DNA from: Eurosta solidaginis
Taxonomy: Eukaryota; Arthropoda; Insecta; Diptera; Tephritidae
Assembly: GCF_040869045.1 (NCBI RefSeq)
Contig: NC_090320.1
Coordinates: forward strand, 120,909,112 to 120,973,111
Direction of reading: 5' to 3'
DNA: 64,000 bases
Each line of letters begins with the position of its first letter. Position 1 is the first letter of the stretch. The notes beneath the pieces are model-generated. The model was not told the DNA's origin, did no database searches, and saw only the letters and a list, made by a program, of their open reading frames with translations. Position numbers and translations under genes: made by a program. This document shows, piece after piece, positions 56,238 through 64,000 of the stretch.

Positions 56238-56438
56238 TCAAAAGTTATTAAAGGCCAATGTTGACTTAATTGAAAGCTTTGGAAAAAAAAAAAAATACTG
56301 AAATAAAGTTTGATGGTTCCATAAACAAGTAGTGGATCCCATGCGTTTTAGCACAGCATTACAATAATTGCAGGAGGCTTCATCAGTGTTTTCCACGATT
56401 TTAAAATGTTCCCAAACTTTGCTTCTGGGCATTATCAT
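56238..56438 (-). pseudogene. hAT transposase BED-finger fragment
   Basis: The minus-strand frame starts MIMPRSKVWEHFKIVENTDE and continues SCNYCNAVLKRMGSTTCLWNHQ: a BED zinc finger (W..HF, CxxC, then TT.LW.H), the N-terminal DNA-binding module of hAT transposases. The remainder of the transposase is missing; the frame after the finger is unrelated AT-rich sequence. Confidence 0.75.
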
Positions 56439-56942
56439 TTTTTTAAATGTCTTGATTTATGGTTGGATCAACAGAGCGTTCTTGCTTGAGGCGTGAAGCT
56501 CTTTTACTTTAAATAAATTTTTTAAGCGTTCTGCTTTAATGATCGTGGTTAGGTCAGTCAGCATCAGTTATAGTTTTCTATATTTCGGTGAAATAAATAC
56601 ATACTTATGTACTATAGCATATGAATTGATGTGGCAACGCTTGACGTCTACAATAAAGTGATAGAATGAAATAAGAATGAGAATGAATACTGGCAATGAC
56701 ATAAAGACGAATAGGAACAAGACAGAAAAAGAACTGTACAAGTGAAACACCAAAAGGGGCAAGACGGACGGAGACATTGAAAAACGACGAGACTTGGCAC
56801 GTGCACGCAGAAAATAAGAGCGAATAAAGAAACTAAAATTGAACTATTTAAATAAAGAGTTTTACAGCCTCAGGTGTGGGGTGAACCCAAAATCACAATA
56901 AAACGTAAATTGCGCAATGTCAAGTCGGGTGACTAACAAGAT
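56439..56942. other. Spacer before gag
   Basis: No gene recognised. The stretch 56870-56942 may be the leader of the following gypsy-type gag. A microsatellite-like (ATGT)n run lies upstream at 56103-56121. Confidence 0.4.
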
Positions 56943-59007
56943 ATGCTGGCCGCATTAATGTGCCAGCAAACGCTAGGCACTAGGCTCAAAGAGATTTATG
57001 ACAATCTGATGGTCACCAGAGGCCAATCATGCAAGGAAAATGCTATTGTCGAAGCCGCAAAAGAAGGCAGCTACGCTCGTATCTATCGAAAACCGCCCGA
57101 TGCCACCGCTGCCACCGATGCACGGTGGAGTATTTGACCAATCTAGATGGCCAAAAATCGATTCTTCAAAATATCACATTTTTGTTTATATACTCCCTGG
57201 CGTAGCTAGATGTCCACTGAATAGTATGGCGTTTCCGAGATCGTAGTGGATATTCAAAGAAATATAAAAAAGAAGGTGAGGTGGCAACCCTAAGTGGCAA
57301 CCCTACTTAAAGTTGTCGATAGAAATTTGGAGTAAAATAGCATTCGCTTGTTACCCATATTGACATACACATCTCTGTAATGCCAAAAAATGACGCCGGG
57401 TCCCTTCTAAGCCAGGGGCTCGTTCCATAGTAATTCTGCGCGGAACACCGTGAATTTACTGTCAAATATTTCCTTTCATAACAATGAAGTGAGAAAACCA
57501 CTTTTTTAACAGAAATAACTGGTGTTTTAGTTTTGGCCAACTAGATTGATAAAATACCCCACCGTGCGATGCTACAGCTTCCACCGACGCTACCGCTGCT
57601 ATCGAACGCCCAGTAGAAGAAGATGAGCTTTGAGCATTTTACGAAAATGACACGAAATGCTTACACTGCAGAACGCTATCGCCAATTTCGAACAAGGCGA
57701 GCAGCGCAACCTTTCGCAAACAATTTCAGTTGCGCCACCGAACAGCTTATCATTTCGCGACATCGAACAATCAACTGTCAAATTTCATATAATGTACATG
57801 ATTTTCTACGAAATTTTGAGCGCGTTATGCTGATGGTTAAAGCTGACGAAATATTTAAATATACCTCACTATGCAATTCATTAACCGGTACAGCAAAGTT
57901 AATCCTCCACAAATACGTTTTCAATTACGAGGAGTTGAAATCCCTACTGGTAAAAGAATTTGGTCGTTCAGTCAACCGGGGCGAAATGTACCAAGTGTTA
58001 GCTAAATACACGTGGAACACTATGGACAGTATTCGCAAATATGTCCTGGAGATGGAAAATATAGCAGCTCGTTGCGACCAGATTGACGAATTCGAGTTAA
58101 TAGGTTTTATTATGAACGGTATGCAGAATCATACCTATTAACGAACGCGCGTACAATGGAACAATTTAAAGAGTCTTTAAGTCTCTATGAACAACGCCGT
58201 GCAAGCCGCCTAAGTTTGATAGCCTACGCAACAAAACCGAAGCCACAGATGTCACATATTCCACCGAGAACGACAGTATCCAATAAACCAACCGATGCAA
58301 AAGCCGAAGCTTCTGAAATTCGGTGCTTTAACAACATCTGTTTCAGCTGCTGGGGCAAAGTTCACGGTCATCGAAACTGCAGTAACCCGAAAAAAGCTCT
58401 CGTGCCAAAGAAGACCGCTGCTGCTGTTACCATTGCTGCCGACGAGGGGCCAACGTACTATGACGATGATGGTGATGGAGAGTTGCCAAGAACGTTGGGT
58501 GCTGTAAATATGGTAAGTGTCGCCTTTTCTACCACCAATGTCAATTGCAAAGAGTATTTCAAATACTTTTCTCTTTTTGATACCGGTAGTCCAACCAACT
58601 TTGTACAAAAATCTGCGGTTCCAGTCCCCATCAGTGGTGACGCAGTCAAATACATATATCGCGGCCTCGGCAAACACGTTTTAATGACGTATGGAAAAAC
58701 TGAAGTTGAAATAAGATTTAGAAACAAATGCCAGAATATTTCTTTAGTTATTGTACCGGATAAAACGATGTCTATCCCTCTCATTTTGGGTAGAGTATTT
58801 TTAAAGAAATTTAATAATCGTTTGTATCAGTATCCAAATAATAAAACTTTTGTACTGAATTATTTTAATAAAAGTTGTCTGAAAAATGAATCGAATTTCC
58901 CTGCGCTTGATTTACGTAGTAGTTGTAAAATTGAAACTCGGGATCTGTCAGAAATCCCTTATTTAATAGGGGAAGCAATAATTTATTTTAAGTTAAATAG
59001 AAATTAA
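56943..59007 (+). pseudogene. Ty3/gypsy-type gag and protease remnant
   Basis: Old retroelement. The gag N-terminus starts at 56943 (MLAALMCQQTLGTRLKEIYD) and runs to a low-complexity DATAATD stretch, where a MITE (57121-57566) interrupts it. The frame resumes right after the MITE. A frameshift near 57785 precedes the capsid-like region NSLTGTAK, LLVKEFGRS, ENIAARCDQIDEFELIGFI, with a stop at 58141. The next frame (58156-59007) carries a variant zinc knuckle CFSCWGKVHGHRNC and an aspartic protease with active site LFDTGSPTNF and the later LILGR. No RT or integrase follows, and no LTR was identified. Gag packages the RNA; the protease matures it. Confidence 0.8.
57121..57566. mobile_element. 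MITE inserted in gag
   Basis: Ends CACGGTGGAGTATTTGACCA and, reverse-complemented, CACGGTGGGGTATTTTATCA, followed in both arms by ATCTAG. CGATG is duplicated at 57116-57120 and 57567-57571. Discounting the element and one CGATG gives a continuous gag frame. Internally it contains a diverged, inverted relative of the ~118-bp repeat of the 9-kb unit (ggtggcaaccctaagtggca, ttacccatattgacat). Confidence 0.85.
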
Positions 59008-59136
59008 GACACACAGTAACTAGGTTTACCATCTGTGTGTATTTCTTTATAAATAAGCAGTACTTACCATCATATTCATATATACATGCATATACTTATG
59101 CAAAACCGTTTACTTCAAGGAAAATGTTTGCATTAT

Positions 59137-59180
59137 CATATAACTTTAAACAAGCAATTCTTGTATATTTGTATATTTGT
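59137..59180 (+). other. Fragment shared with the 9-kb unit (Helitron-like 5' piece)
   Basis: tataactttaaacaagcaattcttgtatatttgtat matches 1081-1119 (one substitution, then divergence). The Helitron end at 59181 abuts it, so one Helitron seems to have inserted into another. Confidence 0.6.
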
Positions 59181-60034
59181 ACTAGCTGGCCCGGCAGATG
59201 TTATCCTGCCCGGTAATATTCCTTCCAGTGATTTACAAACTTTTCGTGGACACGGAAGCATTTGTCATTTAGAAGCCCCTATAAAAAATTCCGCACCTCG
59301 CTTCCTATCTCAAGCTCTACCTCTCCGTTCACTTTCTCCCTCTTTTCACCTTTAAATATTTCTTTATTTTTCCTTTCTCTTTCCCCTTCCGATTTATTTC
59401 CCTTTTCCATTTCTCTTTCCCTTGTTTCCCCTTTTCCTTTCATTTAGAAAAGATGTGTGGCAATTAACGTCAATTTAACGCCCTCAGATAAACTTCAAGG
59501 ATAATAAAACACAAATAGTTCAAAATTCAATGTTATTTATTTGAACGGAATCGAAATTAGTAGAGAGCCACATGATGAACAATGTTTTTTGTTTCGTTTT
59601 CCGGCGCAAAAACAAACAAAGAACACGCGAACAGGCAACGTACAGCTGACCGTGCGAAAAACAGGGAAATTCGAGATCAATCCCACCTTGCGATTTATTG
59701 ATTGTCATCGCAAAAGCCAATCGAACGGGAAACTGAATCCGCTTGAATTGGAATTGAAGATCAGATAAAATAATCGGAATTCTAGGGATAAGGACTTCCT
59801 CTCCCTTGAATTTGCCCTTGATGATCGTAGATTGAATCACATTGTTCATCAGTTTCTTGACGGACAACCGCGTACCTCTTTCAACTGTAAATTATGCGGC
59901 GGAGTTCCTGGCACATCAAGCGAGTTCAAAAATTCTGTCGGATAGTTTGTCGCTTCATCCTCGTCGGGCACGCTGTCAACGGATTTGTACGAATGCAGTA
60001 CTCCACCTATTTGACTTTGAATAATCAAATTCAA
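59181..60034 (-). pseudogene. Helitron remnant: Pif1-like helicase C-terminus and 3' terminus
   Basis: Minus strand. First piece (60034 to about 59850): IGGVLHSYKSVDSVPDEDEA, YPTEFLNSLDVPGTPPHNLQ. After a frameshift: SVKKLMNNVIQSTIIKGKFK, ILSDLQFQFKRIQFPVRLAF, AMTINKSQG, GQLYVACSRV. These are the last motifs of the Pif1-type helicase of Helitron RepHel proteins. A few residues between NKSQG and GIDLEFP are missing. Past the coding part is a purine-rich block (59300-59450, minus), then a hairpin (CCGGGCAGGAT...ATCTGCCGG) and the terminal CTAGT at 59185-59181. That is the canonical Helitron 3' end. The Rep domain and most of the helicase are absent. Confidence 0.9.
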
Positions 60035-60099
60035 GCTACCGACGTCCTTATTCTTCTTAGTATTGCCGGTTCACTAATCCAATCGAGATTTTTATAATT

Positions 60100-60465
60100 T
60101 TGTGCAATGTGATGAGTTCTTCTTTCGACGATGTGAACTCGCAAAAATTTGCCGTAAGTCGAAATAATTATACACCAAACAATATATATAAGAGAGATGG
60201 GGCTTCTAGCTACAATAATGCGAATACTCCGCAAGATAGAAAATTCCAGAGAATAAATCAGTTAAACAAAGAGGATCTAGAGTCAGTAGAATTACAAAAT
60301 TATGAAAATATTATGAAACAGGCAGTACTTTTTTAGGCGAGTAAACGGGCTGCCTTGCTTACAAACAGAATGCGGCCTAACCGGCACGCCCGTTAACTTA
60401 TTAGTCGACACTGGTTCCACTAATCTTATATATATAAAAAGAAGTGTACATTTTGATTGTCACTC
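60100..60465 (+). pseudogene. Second gypsy-type gag C-terminus/protease fragment
   Basis: A plus frame ends ENIMKQAVLF at 60336, followed by a shift into FRRVNGLPCLQTECGLTG, PVNLLVDTGSTN. The DTG is a retropepsin active site and the flanks resemble insect gypsy-group polyproteins of a family different from the element at 56943. It is cut near 60425 by the start of a Helitron-like repeat region. Confidence 0.7.
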
Positions 60466-62167
60466 CATAACTCGAGAAGGGATAGAAAGATTGACATGAA
60501 ATGTTTAGGAAAGATACAGGAAGGAGAGATGATGGTTAGTTGATTTTTAAATCCCAAATCGATTTAGCCGTTCTTGAGTTATGATTTTTTTTTTAGAAAA
60601 ATACTATATAAAAGAAAGTCGTGTTAGTTACACTACGCATAACTCAAGAACGGATGAACCAATTTGGCTGAAAATTGGTGGAGAGGCAGCTTATAACCAG
60701 GGAACGGACATACGATACTTCTTATCCCGTTCTGGCTAGGATCTTGAGATCAAAACGTGGACATGGGTAATCCTGGGATGTGTTTGTACAATATGGGTAT
60801 CAAATGGAGTATGTTTATGAGTACTTTGAGACTGAGTATTTTTCGTACCCCTGGGTGACTCGGGTCTCGAGATATAGGCCAAAACGTGGACCCGGGCACC
60901 CCTAGAATGTGTTTATACAATATGGATATCAAATGAAAGCTGTTGCTGAGTGCTTTACTACAGGGTAGTTTTCATACCAATTGGTGACTAGGGTCTCGAG
61001 ATATAGGCCAAAAAGTGGACCAGGGCACCCCAAGAATGTTTTTATACAATTGGATATCAAATGAAAGCTGTTGATGAGTGCTTTAGTACAGGGTAGTTTT
61101 CATCGAGATATAAGGCCAAAACGTGGACCCGGGCACCCCTAAAATGTATTTATATAATATGGATATCAAATGAAAGCTATTGATGAGTGCTTTAGTACAG
61201 TGTAGTTTTCATACCTATTGGTGACTAGGGTATCGAGATATAGGCCAAAACGTGGACCCGGGAACCCCTAAAATGTGTTTATACAAAATGGATATCAAAT
61301 GAAAGCTGTTGATGAGTGCTTTAGTACAGAGTAATTTTCATATCCCTGGGTGACTAGGGTCTCCAGATAAAGGCCAAAATGTGGATCAGGGTAATACTAG
61401 GATGTGTTTTTACATTAAGGGTATCAAATTCAAGCTGTTGATGTGTGCTTTAATGCAGAGTAATTTTTATATCGCTGTGTGAATAGGGTTTCGACCCGGA
61501 TACCCCTCGAAGATGTGTGTAATATGGATAGCAAATGAAAGCTGTTGATGTGTGCTTTAGTACAGAGTAATTTTTATATCGCTGAGTGACAAGGGTCTTG
61601 AGGTATAGGCCAAAACGTCGACCTGGATACCTGTACAATGTGTGTGTATTATGGATATCAAATGAAAGCTATTGCTGAGAGCTTTAAAGTAATTTCCATT
61701 GTAATATTCGATTTAGTAGCATCAACCTTGCAAAGCTGATAAATAAGCATGCGAAGCCGAAATACATACATGAATTAATAATACACACATACCTATATAT
61801 GTACCTATGTACGTCCTATTCGATTTGCCTGAAATTTGGTGTATTAATTTGCCTGTATTAGTATTTACGATCCTTTTTTCCGGGAACTAGACCAGAGACG
61901 GACTGGGAGTGGGATTAGGACCATCAAGAGATGAAGGAGAATGAGAAGAACTTGAGAGAAGAGAAAAGAGGGTAGCAGAAGGAGACTGATAAAGAGATAG
62001 AGTGGGACGAAATAGAGATAGATGAATCGAAAAAGACGGAGGGAGGAGTGAATAAAAGATTAAGAAAAATATAAGAGGGGGAGGCAGAGTTAGACGGAAA
62101 GAGCTTATTAAGATATATGCAGATAGACCAAATTTAGGGCAGAACAACATTTACCTGGTGTGCTAGT
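60426..62167 (+). mobile_element. Non-autonomous Helitron with internal tandem repeats
   Basis: Starts around tatatatataaaaagaagtg; a second Helitron-like 5' start (actatataaaagaaagtcgtg, then actcaagaacggatgaacc) lies at 60603. It ends in TGTGCTAGT at 62159-62167, the Helitron CTAGT end, preceded by a purine-rich block (61915-62110) as in the autonomous remnant at 59181. The centre is a ~128-bp tandem array (60790-61690). No coding sequence. Confidence 0.7.
60790..61690 (+). repeat. ~128-bp tandem array in the Helitron
   Basis: About eight units with an ATATGGATATCAAATGAAAG core at about 60797, 60923, 61052, 61161, 61290, 61419, 61526 and 61653. Two spacings of ~108 mark short internal deletions. 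Other unit landmarks: gagtgctttagtacag, ctcgagatataggccaaaacgtgg. Confidence 0.85.
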
Positions 62168-62410
62168 AATTACATAAATATAAATTGTTACATAGGAAAA
62201 TCAATTAAAATGAAACCATTTAAAACCAAAACGTTACATGGTTACTCAATTATAAATTTTAAAAAAATAATAACGATGTACGAGCATCATTTAACTTTCT
62301 TTGAAATAAAGAATAATTAGGCTGCGACCCTGGTAGCCCAAGTAGCTATTTAAAGCCGTTTTGATGCCATATAACTCGCCTAAAACCTACGGAATGTTAC
62401 GGTCAATGTA
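62168..62410. other. Spacer and 3' UTR of the RNase H element
   Basis: AT-rich to about 62315, then tggtagcccaagtagctatttaaagccg, likely the 3' untranslated end of the minus-strand non-LTR fragment. Confidence 0.4.
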
Positions 62411-63412
62411 TTACAACCAGCCGGAGTTGTTGATAAAATTAAGAGTTTTCGGGATTGCTATCACAGATAGACCTCTGAGGTCTTCTAGAAACGGGGTTCC
62501 GAGGAACCTTAGTCGGTCTCTAGCTAGAGCCGGACATTTACACATAAAGTGTTCCACTGTCTTCTTGGCATTTGGATCTTTGCAGCTTCTGCAATAGTCG
62601 TTATACGGAATGCCCATCTTTCCCGCATACGTACATACCGCCCAATGACCGGTGCAGACTGCTATCAGTTTGCGTGTGTTGGCCCTGGATTTGTTCAGAA
62701 GACTTCTCGTCCTCCTTCCATCATAGTTTGGCCAAATGGATTGTGATATTGCACAGGTGGTGATGTTATTCCACTTTGTTTGATCTTTCTTCAAGTAGAA
62801 GCTTTGGATATTCCCCTTGGCTACTGCTAAGGGTATGCCTACTTCGACACTGGTTATTTCCTCGCTCATCTCCGATGAGCCCCTGTGTGCCAGCTCGTCG
62901 GCCTTCTCGTTACCCTCTATCGACCTATGATCCAGGACCCAGATAACGCATAGTTCTAGATTGGTGAATAACTGGGATATGAGTCGCTTAAAAGCCCACA
63001 TTAATTTTGAGTTAATGTGCGGCGAGGAAAGCGCTTTTATCGCTGCTTGGCTATCCAACAGGATGCAAACTTTACCAGCTACATTCAAGCCATCCAGTGA
63101 TTTGCAGGCTTGCCAAATCGCGAGGATTTCTGCTTGAAACACGCTGCAGTGCGTTGGGAGTCTGAATGATATAGACAAATCTAGGGACTCAGAGTAGACT
63201 CCGGCCCCCACTCCCGATTCCATCTTGGAGCAGTCAGTGTAGATTTGGATGTCGTCGACCCTTATGCCCGGGTTTCGCTTCCACTCGTTCCTGCTTGGAA
63301 TGGCGGTATTACAACCATACTCAAACTTCAGTTTTCGAGGGTAGTAATCTGTTGCGGTACTACATGTACCTTCCGGAAGTTTATTTAGGATACTACTTAT
63401 TTAGGATACTAC
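62411..63412 (-). pseudogene. Non-LTR ORF2 C-terminus: RNase H domain
   Basis: Minus strand. Coding similarity starts about 63400 (YYPRKLKFEYGCNTAIPSRN, then IYTDCSKMESGVGAGVYSES) and is open to the stop at 62411. RNase H catalytic positions are visible: Asp in YTDCSKM (normally YTDGSKM; Gly is replaced by Cys), Glu in AEILAI, Asp in LLDSQAAI, and the HR...NEKADELA region. A C-terminal zinc motif CRSCKD...EHFMCKCPAL follows, as in RNase H-bearing clades (I, LOA, R1 and Jockey-like relatives). Endonuclease and RT are absent: the fragment is 5'-truncated at the tandem-duplication junction. RNase H removes element RNA from the RNA-DNA hybrid. Confidence 0.85.
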
Positions 63413-63415
63413 TGC

Positions 63416-64000
63416 AAAATCGATTCTTCAAAATATCACATTTTTGTTTATATACTCCCTGGCGTAGCTAGATGTCCACTGAATAGTATGGCGTTTCCGA
63501 GATCGTAGTGGATATTCAAAGAAATATAAAAAAGAAGGTGAGGTGGCAACCCTAAGTGGCAACCCTACTTAAAGTTGTCGATAGAAATTTGGAGTAAAAT
63601 AGCATTCGCTTGTTACCCATATTGACATACACATCTCTGTAATGCCAAAAAATGACGCCGGGTCCCTTCTAAGCCAGGGGCTCGTTCCATAGTAATTCTG
63701 CGCGGAACACCGTGAATTTACTGTCAAATATTTCCTTTCATAACAATGAAGTGAGAAAACCACTTTTTTAACAGAAATAACTGGTGTTTTAGTTTTGGCC
63801 AACTAGATTGATAAAATACCCCACCGTGCGATGCTACAGCTTCCACCGACGCTACCGCTGCTATCGAACGCCCAGTAGAAGAAGATGAGCTTTGAGCATT
63901 TTACGAAAATGACACGAAATGCTTACACTGCAGAACGCTATCGCCAATTTCGAACAAGGCGAGCAGCGCAACCTTTCGCAAACAATTTCAGTTGCGCCAC
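63416..64000. repeat. 6.26-kb tandem duplication, copy 2 (runs off the window)
   Basis: Repeats 57154-57738 without a visible difference: MITE lacking its left end (63416-63828), then the gag region. The match presumably continues beyond the window. Confidence 0.9.
63829..64000 (+). pseudogene. Ty3/gypsy gag fragment, second copy (partial)
   Basis: Identical to 57567-57738 of the first copy. The gag N-terminal segment upstream of the MITE is absent because the duplication starts inside the MITE. Confidence 0.8.

Larger units (their letters stand above)
57154..63415. repeat. 6.26-kb tandem duplication, copy 1
   Basis: Sequence from 57154 reappears at 63416 and is identical as far as the window allows (585 bp). 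The left breakpoint lies 33 bp inside the MITE; the right breakpoint follows the RNase H fragment. Confidence 0.9.

Noticed and set aside
56568..56777. Hydrophobic 69-codon minus frame (putative membrane protein)
   Set aside because: Composition follows an A-rich plus strand; no start context, splice sites or family resemblance.
58252..58784. Minus-strand frames of 108-141 codons over the gag-protease region
   Set aside because: Shadows of the plus-strand zinc knuckle and protease frame, which carries recognisable motifs.

Overview
This is eukaryotic, AT-rich, repeat-dominated DNA from an insect, most likely a higher fly (acalyptrate or tephritid-like). The inference rests on short 57-65 bp GT-AG introns, remnants of fly-like Sec24CD, CCT7 and Hr38 (NR4A) genes, and a typical dipteran transposon mix: DINE-1/Helentron-like elements with a (GTCY)n tract, Helitrons, CR1-like and RNase H-bearing non-LTR elements, Ty3/gypsy, piggyBac, Harbinger, pogo/Tigger, hAT and many MITEs. 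The species assignment is inference. No complete, clearly functional host gene is visible. The longest intact host-like reading frame is a last exon of an NR4A nuclear receptor.

Layout. Bases 1-17971 hold two head-to-tail copies of a 9.0-kb unit (period 9019), and a third, more diverged copy starts at 17972. Each full unit carries a ~118-bp tandem array, a dead piggyBac, a Harbinger fragment split by a MITE, a pogo/Tigger deletion derivative, a tRNA-like SINE head and several foldback MITEs. Copy 3 is interrupted at 20174 by a 22.1-kb insertion and resumes at 42297 with a 4-bp target duplication (ATAC). The insertion is a CR1-like non-LTR retrotransposon. It is itself split by (i) an LTR element with unusually long 2.94-kb LTRs, lying in minus orientation at 21686-29215 with a TATG duplication, and (ii) a ~10.3-kb array of six ~1.7-kb DINE/Helentron-like units, each built of ~155-bp monomers.

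From 42.4 to 51.1 kb: an inverted tandem-repeat hairpin, a non-LTR fragment that lost its RT active site, and a decayed minus-strand segment in which an intron-containing Sec24CD fragment runs directly into an intron-containing CCT7 fragment. This is followed by a 3.5-kb stretch bounded by ~40-bp inverted repeats that encloses an unidentified intron-bearing gene fragment, two related foldback MITEs and a solo LTR. From 51.5 to 57 kb: the 5' half of another non-LTR element with a long ORF1, a pair of inverted tRNA-derived SINE copies, the Hr38-like last exon, a TTA-flanked MITE and a hAT BED finger.

From 56.9 kb to the end: a Ty3/gypsy gag-protease remnant with a MITE inserted in gag, a Helitron helicase remnant with a textbook 3' hairpin and CTAGT end, a second gag-protease remnant, a non-autonomous Helitron with ~128-bp tandem repeats, and an RNase H domain of a non-LTR element. 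At 63416 the sequence from 57154 starts again, identical as far as I can read, revealing a second tandem duplication (period 6262). The region reads as heterochromatin-like DNA in which nested insertion, tandem duplication and satellite formation from transposons can be ordered in time. All coordinates and boundaries were read by eye. The possibility that either tandem duplication is an assembly artefact cannot be excluded from sequence alone.
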